NCBI GenBank assembly: GCA_946055445.1
Contig: CAMGGF010000057.1
Span: 1 to 7,428 of the forward strand
DNA length: 7,428 bases
DNA from: an uncultured Ruminococcus sp.
GTDB lineage: Bacteria > Bacillota > Clostridia > Oscillospirales > Acutalibacteraceae
Reading direction: 5' to 3'
Shown here one piece after another: positions 1 through 5,355 of the stretch (position 1 is its first letter; the number at the start of each line of letters is the position of its first letter). The notes beneath the pieces are model-generated. The model did not search any database. It worked only from the letters and a program-made list of their open reading frames with translations, and was not told the origin of the DNA. A program made the position numbers and the translations under genes.

Positions 1-66
1 TTTCTGCAACGGGGGTTATGATTTTGCTTTTATGCTGTTTTGCAAAGCCTTCCGAAACGGAACAGA

Positions 67-1074
67 TTATTTCATTGCTTCTTCAACTGCAACTGCGCAA
101 GCAACGGTAGCGCCGACCATGGGGTTGTTGCCCATGCCGATTAAGCCCATCATTTCCACGTGCGCCGGAACGGACGAAGAACCTGCGAACTGTGCGTCGC
201 CGTGCATTCTGCCCATAGAGTCTGTAAGACCGTAAGAAGCAGGGCCTGCTGCGACATTGTCGGGGTGCAGGGTACGGCCTGTGCCGCCGCCCGAAGCCAC
301 GGAGAAGTATTTCACGCCGTTTTCCATCGCCCATTTTTTATAGGTGCCTGCAACCAAGTGCTGGAAACGGGTGGGGTTGGTGGAGTTGCCGGTGATGGAA
401 ACATCCACGCCCTCTTTCTTCATAATTGCCACGCCTTCGAGAACATCGTTTGCGCCGTAGCATTTTACCGCCGCGCGCTCACCGTCGGAATAAGCGGTTT
501 CGCTTTCCACAGTCAGTTCACCGGTGTAGAAGTCATAATCGGTTTTCACATAGGTGAAGCCGTTGATGCGCGAAATAATCATTGCCGCGTCTTTGCCCAA
601 CCCGTTCAAAATAACGCGCAGGGGCTCTTTGCGGACTTTGTTTGCGGTTTTCGCAATACCGATTGCGCCTTCCGCCGCCGCGAAGGATTCGTGACCGGCA
701 AGGAATGCAAAGCATTTGGTGTTTTCGTTGAGAAGCATTGCGCCGAGGTTGCCGTGGCCGAGACCTACGCTTCTCTGCTCGGCAACGGAGCCGGGCACGC
801 AGAATGCCTGCAAGCCTTTGCCGATAACGGCGGCTGCGTCAGATGCATTTTTCACGCCGCCTTTAATGGCGAGCGCTACGCCGAGGGTATATGCCCAAAC
901 CGCGTTTTCAAATGCGATGGGCTGTACGCCTTTGACGATTGCTTCCACATCAATACCCTTTTCTTCGCAAAGGGCTTTGGCTTCTTCAAGACTTGCAATG
1001 CCGTTTTCGGCAAGGCATTTCTCGATTTTCGCCATTCTTCTTTCTTTACCTTCAAACATTACATCGTTAGCCAT
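67..1074 (-). CDS. GGGtGRT family protein
   Basis: This 335-residue protein matches the family named after its GGGtGRT motif, which reads GGGTGRT at residues 262-268. The family is known from anaerobes, usually beside a NifU-like Fe-S scaffold as here, and its biochemical role is not established. Other visible features are glycine-rich stretches at residues 104-112 (GLGHGNLGA) and 311-321 (LIGMGNNPMVG), and six cysteines (20, 36, 92, 121, 205, 326). There is no signal peptide or membrane segment, so it should be cytoplasmic. The start at 1074 is supported by an AAGGAGG ribosome binding site nine bases upstream that begins within the stop codon of the preceding gene. The intergenic gap is 14 nt, so translation is probably coupled. 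A role in Fe-S or metal-dependent metabolism is inferred only from the neighbour. No convincing terminator is seen between its stop and the window edge. Confidence 0.9.
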   Translation of the reverse strand: MANDVMFEGKERRMAKIEKCLAENGIASLEEAKALCEEKGIDVEAIVKGVQPIAFENAVWAYTLGVALAIKGGVKNASDAAAVIGKGLQAFCVPGSVAEQRSVGLGHGNLGAMLLNENTKCFAFLAGHESFAAAEGAIGIAKTANKVRKEPLRVILNGLGKDAAMIISRINGFTYVKTDYDFYTGELTVESETAYSDGERAAVKCYGANDVLEGVAIMKKEGVDVSITGNSTNPTRFQHLVAGTYKKWAMENGVKYFSVASGGGTGRTLHPDNVAAGPASYGLTDSMGRMHGDAQFAGSSSVPAHVEMMGLIGMGNNPMVGATVACAVAVEEAMK

Positions 1075-1088
1075 TGTATTGCCCCTCC

Positions 1089-1781
1089 TTATTCTTCACG
1101 AGGGTCGATATATTTTGCAGCATTTGCAAAACGACCGTATGAACCCGTATTCTTTTTGAGCGCTTCGTCTGCGGACATCCCGTGACGGATATCTTCAAGC
1201 ATTTTGCCGACCTTGATGAACTCGTAGCCGATCACTTCGTTGTTTTCGTCGAGCGCCATTCTGGTGACATAGCCTTCCGCCATTTCCATATAGCGAACGC
1301 CCTTCAATTTGGTCGAGAACATTGTGCCGACCTGCGAACGAAGGCCTTTGCCGAGGTCTTCAAGCCCGGCGCCGACCACAAGACCGTCCTCAGAGAATGC
1401 GGACTGCGTTCTGCCGTAAACGAACTGCAAAAAGATTTCGCGCATCGCAACATTGATTGCGTCGCAAACGAGGTCGGTGTTCAGGCATTCAAGCAGCGTT
1501 TTGCCGGGGAGAACTTCCGCCGCCATCGCCGCAGAGTGCGTCATACCCGAGCAACCGATGGTTTCCACCAACGCTTCTTCGACAATGCCGTTTTTGACAT
1601 TCAGCGAGAGTTTGCAGGTGCCCTGTTGCGGTGCGCACCAGCCGACACCGTGCGAAAAGCCCGAGATATCTTTAATCTCGTAAGCCTTTACCCATTTGCC
1701 CTCTTCGGGAATGGGTGCGGGACCGTGATGCGGGCCTTTGGCGACGCAACACATTTTTTCAACTTCGTGGGAATAGTTCAT
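1089..1781 (-). CDS. NifU-like iron-sulfur cluster assembly scaffold protein
   Basis: This 230-residue cytoplasmic protein resembles the NifU N-terminal/IscU scaffold family, on which Fe-S clusters are built before transfer to apoproteins. Candidate cluster ligands lie in the usual order: Cys49 and Cys56 (WCAPQQGTC), Cys77 (ETIGCSGMTHSA) and Cys106 (LNTDLVCDA). A Cys-Cys pair at residues 11-12 is extra. The scaffold part covers about residues 35-125. The remaining 100 or so residues form a C-terminal extension that classical IscU (about 130 aa) lacks. The pairing with a GGGtGRT gene marks this as the scaffold subtype that accompanies that protein, distinct from SufU/IscU of the housekeeping operons. 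No cysteine desulfurase is nearby. The start at 1781 has an AAAGGAG site about eleven bases upstream. The gene is first in a two-gene operon with its own promoter at 1845-1873. Confidence 0.88.
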   Translation of the reverse strand: MNYSHEVEKMCCVAKGPHHGPAPIPEEGKWVKAYEIKDISGFSHGVGWCAPQQGTCKLSLNVKNGIVEEALVETIGCSGMTHSAAMAAEVLPGKTLLECLNTDLVCDAINVAMREIFLQFVYGRTQSAFSEDGLVVGAGLEDLGKGLRSQVGTMFSTKLKGVRYMEMAEGYVTRMALDENNEVIGYEFIKVGKMLEDIRHGMSADEALKKNTGSYGRFANAAKYIDPREE

Positions 1782-1800
1782 AATGTTTTAAACTCCTTTC

Positions 1801-1831
1801 TTAAAACAAGGAACCGAATTCCTTATCTTAA
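1801..1831. promoter_or_regulatory. Symmetric operator-like dyad of the Fe-S operon
   Basis: The sequence is a near-perfect dyad, TTAA-N3-AAGGAA-N5-TTCCTT-N3-TTAA. It lies between the predicted transcription start (about 1838) and the ribosome binding site of the NifU-like gene. All ten outer and inner arm positions per side match. The position just after the promoter suits a repressor site, possibly an Fe-S-sensing or redox-sensing regulator given the gene it controls, but the regulator is not identifiable. In RNA it could form a weak, AU-rich hairpin, and the inner AAGGAA could mimic a ribosome binding site. Confidence 0.5.
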
Positions 1832-1844
1832 CCATACAGGAATT

Positions 1845-1873
1845 ATTATACAGTTTTGACAAGGATTTATCAA
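1845..1873 (-). promoter_or_regulatory. Sigma-A promoter of the NifU-like/GGGtGRT operon
   Basis: On the minus strand, TTGATA (1873-1868) and a perfect TATAAT (1850-1845) are separated by exactly 17 bp, close to the vegetative consensus. Transcription would start near 1838, giving a leader of about 57 nt. The promoter lies entirely in the gap after the stop codon of the upstream small gene. Confidence 0.75.
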
Positions 1874-1892
1874 TAGAAAATTTCACAAACTG

Positions 1893-2147
1893 CTACATCT
1901 TTCCCGAAAAATATTGTCCATTTTTATGATAAACACGGTGTTTTGCTGTATTTTGGTAATAATTTTCCAAAGTTTGCGCCGTCAAACGCACTTCGCGGCG
2001 CATTTCGTAAAGGCAGGCGAGGCGGCGGTATGCCTCGCGGCGGCTGTCGCCGGTCATTGCCTTTGCCACAGGCAAAAAACGGTCGATTTGACCGGTCAGT
2101 TTGATTTCCTCTGCACGGTATTCGCGGGATAATTCGGTAAGCGTCAT
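1893..2147 (-). CDS. Small hypothetical protein, helical and charged, 84 aa
   Basis: I do not recognise this protein with certainty. It is 84 residues, rich in Arg, Glu and Leu, with no signal peptide, no membrane segment and a single cysteine. It reads as two or three amphipathic helices (about residues 3-30 and 34-67) followed by a short basic, Tyr-rich tail. The heptad-like spacing of Leu and Ala in the second helix would suit a helical bundle or a protein-protein contact. The reading frame stays open upstream to 2225, but I place the start at 2147. There an ATG follows a GAGG site at six-base spacing, and the longer version would run through the promoter and a palindromic element. A promoter at 2197-2225 and a LexA-like box at 2171-2182 lie directly upstream. 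The next gene, for the NifU-like protein, has its own promoter, so the two are probably separate units. Confidence 0.7.
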   Translation of the reverse strand: MTLTELSREYRAEEIKLTGQIDRFLPVAKAMTGDSRREAYRRLACLYEMRREVRLTAQTLENYYQNTAKHRVYHKNGQYFSGKM

Positions 2148-2170
2148 TTTGCACCTCACTTTTAAAAACA

Positions 2171-2182
2171 GAACAAATGTTC
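2171..2182. promoter_or_regulatory. Possible LexA (SOS) box
   Basis: GAACAAATGTTC has the GAAC-N4-GTTC core bound by LexA of Gram-positive bacteria. Read on the minus strand with flanks it is CGAACATTTGTTCT, which departs from the Bacillus consensus CGAACRNRYGTTYC at two positions. It lies about 10-20 nt downstream of the predicted start of transcription of the 84-aa gene, where a bound repressor would block transcription. Confidence 0.45.
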
Positions 2183-2196
2183 GGGGCTTGTGTTGC

Positions 2197-2225
2197 ATAA
2201 TAGCATAACGCCTACTTGTAAACAA
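2197..2225 (-). promoter_or_regulatory. Promoter of the 84-aa gene
   Basis: On the minus strand, TTGTTT (2225-2220) and TATTAT (2202-2197) are 17 bp apart. The -10 matches consensus in five of six positions, while the -35 matches only its TTG. The -35 lies within an inverted repeat, CTTGT-AA-ACAAG (2215-2226), which may be incidental or a second operator. Transcription would start near 2190. Confidence 0.55.
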
Positions 2226-2226
2226 G

Positions 2227-2339
2227 AATCATGCGCCGCGCAAAGTCCGTATTTTTGGACATAGCGTGTGGTAAAAGGCGTTACCCACCTCCGTGTTTTG
2301 AAGATTTGTAAATTGCGTAGGAGGAAAAATTTTAATTTA
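2227..2339. other. Divergent intergenic stretch, no clear gene
   Basis: This stretch lies between the leftward promoter of the 84-aa gene and the first hairpin array. It contains a short plus-strand reading frame (2231-2311, 26 codons) without a ribosome binding site, and an imperfect stem, GGTAA/TTACC (2270-2274 with 2281-2285). The motif GCGTAGGA occurs at about 2315 and again at 2340, where it begins the outer arm of the array. I see no RNA gene here. Confidence 0.5.
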
Positions 2340-2541
2340 GCGTAGGATTAACGGAACGGTCAAGACCGTTCCCTACGCGCACGCATTAGAAATCGTGTGT
2401 AGGGGGCGTCGACTCGGCGCCCCGTGGATTTTGATGTGATTTTGCGGAACAACACTGAGGTTGTTCCCTACGGTTGTAGGGGCGATTCACGAATCGCCCG
2501 TATAATTTGCTGTGATTTTACGGAACGGTCAAGACCGTTCC
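2340..2541. repeat. Array of five short hairpins (two alternating types)
   Basis: Two hairpin types alternate. Type A begins GGAAC: arms GGAACGGTC/GACCGTTCC at 2353-2372 and again at 2522-2541, and GGAACAAC/GTTGTTCC at 2446-2467. Type B is GC-rich: arms GGGGCGTCGA/TCGGCGCCCC at 2403-2423 (one G-T pair), and GGGCGATTC/GAATCGCCC at 2480-2499. The start of a type B hairpin is 42-43 bp before the next type A, and type B hairpins are 77 bp apart. The hairpins are joined by conserved linkers, with CTACG after type A, GTAGG before type B, and a T-rich GTGATTTTRCGG-like run between B and A. The first hairpin also has outer arms, GCGTAGG (2340-2346) with CTACGC (2373-2378). The arms differ in sequence but stay complementary. 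Confidence 0.85.
2439..2473. repeat. 35-bp exact direct repeat, left copy
   Basis: This 35-bp segment, from ATTTTGCGG to CCCTACGG and containing the GGAACAAC/GTTGTTCC hairpin, is identical to 7340-7374 in the same orientation. It is part of the hairpin array. The two copies bracket the rightward gene block, about 4.9 kb apart. Confidence 0.9.
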
Positions 2542-2549
2542 CTACGCGT

Positions 2550-2630
2550 TGTCATTCTGAGCCGTTAGGCGAAGAATCTCGTTTTCGATACATTTTTCTT
2601 TTGAGATCCTTCGCTTCGCTCAGGATGACA
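2550..2630. mobile_element. 81-bp MITE-like palindromic element, copy 1
   Basis: The element has imperfect terminal inverted repeats: TGTCATTCTGAGC at the left end and GCTCAGGATGACA at the right. Further in, GGCGAAGAATCTC pairs approximately with GAGATCCTTCGC. The centre is T-rich and there is no coding capacity. It matches 7214-7294 in the opposite orientation at 77 of 81 positions. Similarity continues outside the palindrome to CTACGCGT on the left (from 2542) and to an A-rich run ending AAAAATTTA on the right (to 2648), with one 6-bp difference (an extra ACAAAT-type repeat here). Non-autonomous mobility is inferred, since no transposase is present in the window. Single-stranded, it would fold into one long hairpin. 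Confidence 0.7.
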
Positions 2631-2697
2631 AATACAAATAAAAATTTATCCCACAGGCTGTTTCTGCAAAAGGTGTGCGGGTTACCGAAAATTCCCG

Positions 2698-2726
2698 TTG
2701 AAAAACGGTGTTGTTTATGTTAGAAT
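2698..2726 (+). promoter_or_regulatory. Promoter of the propeller lipoprotein gene
   Basis: TTGAAA (2698-2703) and TAGAAT (2721-2726) are separated by 17 bp, each close to the vegetative consensus. Transcription would begin near 2733, giving a leader of about 115 nt. A small perfect hairpin, CCGTT-GAAA-AACGG (2695-2708), overlaps the -35. In the leader, GCAGTTG (2766-2772) can pair with CAACTGC (2812-2818), but I see no known riboswitch. It is the only good promoter found for the rightward genes. Confidence 0.65.
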
Positions 2727-2848
2727 ACAAATATATATGCTGACGCAGTGTTTATTTTTGCGGCGGCAGTTGGTGAAACAGTAAAGAAAGGAACGGTACC
2801 GCGCACAAATGCAACTGCGGTTTTGTGCTGTATCGCGTGGTGAAGAAC

Positions 2849-4585
2849 ATGAACGGAAATAAAAAACTCATCGTACTTTCTCTTGTCCTATTGGTTGCCG
2901 TGTTTGCGGCGCTTTCCGCCTGCAAGGGCGACAAAACAACAGACGGCGGCGAAACGGTGGTGGTGACCGATGAAAACGGCGTGCCTGTGACCGACGAAAA
3001 CGGCGAGGCGATGACGGTCGTTTTGGAAACCACGATTGTTGAGGTCACCAACGCCAACGGCGAAAAGGTTTATGACGAAAACGGCAATGTGAAAACTTCC
3101 GTCATTTATATTCCACAGGAAGTCGGCGTGCCGGTTACCGATGAAAACGGTGTGCCCGTGACCGACAAAAACGGCGAAGTGTTAACCACGATGATTGTTG
3201 TGCCCCCCACCACGGGCGGCCCTGCGGTGACGCAAATTCCCGTAACCGACCCGAATAACGGCAACACCATATTAGATGAAAACGGCAATCCGTTGACGCA
3301 AACCGTAACCTATACCACCGTGCCCGCCACCCCCGGCGACAACAACGCCAACTGGGGCGCAACGTTCGGCGGTTCGGGGAATGATAATTTTGTCGGCGTA
3401 GCGGCAGCGGCGGACGGCGGCTTTGTCGCGCTGATGCAGTCCAACTCCAAAGACGGCAGTATGGCGGCGCTCGCGGGCAATTCCGCAACGCCTATCCCTG
3501 TTTTGATTAAATATAAGAAAAACGGCACGGTTGCCTGGCAAAAGGCAATCACTTCCGGCAACGGCATTATCGTAACCGGTGTTGCGGTCGATAAAAACGA
3601 CAATATTGCCGTTTGCGGCTACACGAAATCCAACAATTTAGGCTTTACAAACGCCGGCGACTTTGACGCGGTTCTGTTTAAATTCAACAGCCGCGGTGAT
3701 TTGCAGTGGACAAAGAACTTCGGCGGCTCGCTGACCGACGGTTTTGAGGCGGTTGCCGCCACGCCTGACGGCGGATTTGCGGTGGTCGGCTATTCCAGTT
3801 CTTCCGACGGTACAGGCGCTTCTTTGGGGCTTTCTCCGCAAAACAGCGCTTCCGTTTTGGTGAAATATACGGCGGACGGCGCGGTTGCCTTTATGCAGGC
3901 AATCGGCTCCACGGGCGACGCGGTAACAGGCGTTGCGGCGGATAAAGACGGCAATATTTATGCGGTCGGCGCGTTCTCTTCGGGTGCGCTGTTCAGAAGT
4001 TACGGCAGAGCAGACGCCGGCGTGCTGAAATACTCTCCGAGTGGAGAACGGCTGTGGTTCAAACAGTACGGCGGCTCGGATATCGACAATTTCTCTTCGA
4101 TTGTGGCATCGCCCGACGGCGGCTGTGTCATTGCGGGCCGTTCCAAATCGACAGACCATTCGCTGGACCGACTGTATAACCAGGGCGGCTATGACGCCAT
4201 TTTGGTGAAATATGACGCGAGCGGCAATATGGCTTGGGAACGCAGTTTCTGCGGCTTCTATGATGACGCGTTTACCGATATCGTCGCCACGGCGGATGGG
4301 TATGCGGCGGTCGGCTATTCCAATTCCGCCAACCGTGATTTGCGCGCGGTCGGCAATCGCGGCGGCAGTGACGGATTTGTCATCACGCTGAACGAAAGCG
4401 GCAAAACCACTTCCGTGCAAGGCTACGGCGGCAGTCGAGACGATAAATTCAACAGCCTTTGCGTAACCACCGAGGGCAAAATTATCGCTTGCGGTTCTAC
4501 CCTTTCCGCAGACGGTGACTTGGTCGGCTCGGGCGTTGTAAGCGACGGGGAACACACCGTCGGTATGATTGCAAGATTTTCATAA
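2849..4585 (+). CDS. Surface lipoprotein with DENG-repeat stalk and seven-bladed beta-propeller
   Basis: From the ATG at 2849 the protein has 578 residues. A lipoprotein signal peptide (Lys5-Lys6, hydrophobic core 7-22) ends in the lipobox LSAC with Cys25 as the lipidated residue, so it is anchored on the outer face of the membrane. Residues 34-155 form a low-complexity stalk of VTDENGVPVT-type repeats, duplicated with a 57-residue period. Residues 168-578 hold seven repeats of about 50-68 residues, patterned as GG..D.F..V..T.DGG...VGYS.S......DA.LVKY...G...W, starting near 168, 238, 295, 355, 410, 470 and 529. This is the signature of SBBP-like repeats predicted to fold as a beta-propeller; no catalytic residues are recognisable. 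A GTG at 2825 could add eight residues, but the ATG better fits a signal peptide. Its ribosome binding site (GGTGAAG) is weak. The ligand is unknown; adhesion or carbohydrate binding are guesses. Confidence 0.85.
   Translation: MNGNKKLIVLSLVLLVAVFAALSACKGDKTTDGGETVVVTDENGVPVTDENGEAMTVVLETTIVEVTNANGEKVYDENGNVKTSVIYIPQEVGVPVTDENGVPVTDKNGEVLTTMIVVPPTTGGPAVTQIPVTDPNNGNTILDENGNPLTQTVTYTTVPATPGDNNANWGATFGGSGNDNFVGVAAAADGGFVALMQSNSKDGSMAALAGNSATPIPVLIKYKKNGTVAWQKAITSGNGIIVTGVAVDKNDNIAVCGYTKSNNLGFTNAGDFDAVLFKFNSRGDLQWTKNFGGSLTDGFEAVAATPDGGFAVVGYSSSSDGTGASLGLSPQNSASVLVKYTADGAVAFMQAIGSTGDAVTGVAADKDGNIYAVGAFSSGALFRSYGRADAGVLKYSPSGERLWFKQYGGSDIDNFSSIVASPDGGCVIAGRSKSTDHSLDRLYNQGGYDAILVKYDASGNMAWERSFCGFYDDAFTDIVATADGYAAVGYSNSANRDLRAVGNRGGSDGFVITLNESGKTTSVQGYGGSRDDKFNSLCVTTEGKIIACGSTLSADGDLVGSGVVSDGEHTVGMIARFS
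2963..3178 (+). repeat. Internal coding duplication in the lipoprotein stalk
   Basis: Two 45-bp near-identical segments, 2963-3007 and 3134-3178, both encode VTDENGVPVTD(E/K)NGE and lie 171 bp (57 codons) apart. Weaker similarity continues after each: VTNANGEKVYDENGNVKT follows the first and VTDPNNGNTILDENGNPLT the second. The stalk therefore arose by tandem duplication and could vary in length between strains. Confidence 0.75.
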
Positions 4586-4626
4586 TACGCCCACCGCGGG
4601 GCAAAATGACAGAAAAGAGTTTGTAA

Positions 4627-5355
4627 ATGGAAGAATGCACACAACCGGGCTATTTGCCCAAAACCCATCACATTTTGTGGCTTGTTTTGCGGGCGGGCAT
4701 TATGCTGTGGGGGATTTACGGGCTGTTTCACGGCTCGACCGTTGAATTTTTAGAGGCAATTTTCGCAATTCTGTTCACCCACATGTGGGACTATTTTCAG
4801 GTGTTCGGCGGCAATTCCTTTATCACACGCGTGGATTACATTTCGGGCACGATGCTCAATTTGTTTATTTTCATCGGCGTGGTCATCGGTACGACCTTAA
4901 ACAACCGCACGAATTTTCACAGTTTTGACCTGGTTACGCACTGTTGCGCCGGGTTCATTTCCGCTTGGTTCGGTTATGATTTCGCCGTGATTATGCAGGG
5001 GCGTTACGGGCGGCTTTCGCCTGCGCTCAGCAGTATGTTCGCCCTCTGTTTTTCATTGGGCATCTCTGTTGCCTGGGAAATTTACGAATTTACAATGGAC
5101 CGCCTGTACGGTTTGGCTTTGCAATGCTCTACGCTGACTTCGGAGTCGGGGCTTGTGGATACAATGGTGGACTTCATTATTGCGGCAGTGGGTGCGCTTG
5201 CCGGTATGTTTGCGGTGGCATTTTACAGAAACGGAAAATACGGAAAATACAAAAAGCAGGTTCGCGCGCGCATTTTGCGTGAGAAAAAAGAAGCGGAACG
5301 CAAAGACCGCCTTTGGGAGGCCTATATAAATGAGCAAAGTAATCATATCGACTGA
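4627..5355 (+). CDS. Polytopic membrane protein, YjdF/DUF2238-like
   Basis: This 242-residue protein has about six transmembrane segments (roughly residues 16-36, 39-60, 71-91, 101-122, 131-152 and 177-199). A strongly basic, charged C-terminal tail (201-235) probably lies in the cytoplasm. Features recalling the YjdF/DUF2238 family of uncharacterised inner-membrane proteins are His-X4-Gly in the fourth segment (THCCAGF), the acidic WEIYEFTMD motif near 149-157, and DTMVDFIIAAVGAL leading into the last segment. Several of these polar residues (Asp, His, Glu) sit in or next to membrane helices and could form a functional site. No function is established for the family. The start is preceded by a weak AAAAGAG site. 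The gene begins 41 nt after the propeller gene with no terminator between, and its last 26 bases overlap the DegV gene in another frame, so it is probably co-transcribed with both. Confidence 0.75.
   Translation: MEECTQPGYLPKTHHILWLVLRAGIMLWGIYGLFHGSTVEFLEAIFAILFTHMWDYFQVFGGNSFITRVDYISGTMLNLFIFIGVVIGTTLNNRTNFHSFDLVTHCCAGFISAWFGYDFAVIMQGRYGRLSPALSSMFALCFSLGISVAWEIYEFTMDRLYGLALQCSTLTSESGLVDTMVDFIIAAVGALAGMFAVAFYRNGKYGKYKKQVRARILREKKEAERKDRLWEAYINEQSNHID

Noticed and set aside
50..62. Small hairpin TTCCG-AAA-CGGAA after the GGGtGRT stop codon as a terminator
   Set aside because: The stem is only five base pairs and no T-run follows on the minus strand.
160..1185. 341-codon open frame on the plus strand opposite the GGGtGRT gene
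   Set aside because: It is antisense to a well-recognised protein family, its product is rich in Cys, His and Phe with no family pattern, and it has no ribosome binding site. It is a by-product of codon bias.
1182..1859. 225-codon plus-strand frame opposite the NifU-like gene
   Set aside because: It runs through the promoter and operator of the real gene and its composition is that of a mirrored coding sequence.
2340..2541. CRISPR array
   Set aside because: The units are palindromes with short conserved linkers and a 77-bp two-hairpin period. There are no identical direct repeats with unique spacers and no cas genes.
2424..2723. 99-codon plus-strand frame through the hairpin array and the 81-bp element
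   Set aside because: It consists of repeat DNA translated across hairpins and ends in promoter sequence, and it has no ribosome binding site.
2809..2862. 17-residue possible leader peptide overlapping the start of the propeller gene
   Set aside because: The nearest AAAGGA site is 16 nt away, too far for efficient initiation, and the peptide shows no attenuator-like codon runs.
3638..4555. 305-codon minus-strand frame inside the propeller gene
   Set aside because: The sense strand has a clear repeat protein with a signal peptide. The antisense product is an Arg/Ala-rich mirror of it.
4586..4626. GCCC/GGGC stem between the propeller gene and the membrane-protein gene as a terminator
   Set aside because: It is a four-base-pair stem followed by AAAATGACA, not a T-run, so transcription probably continues.
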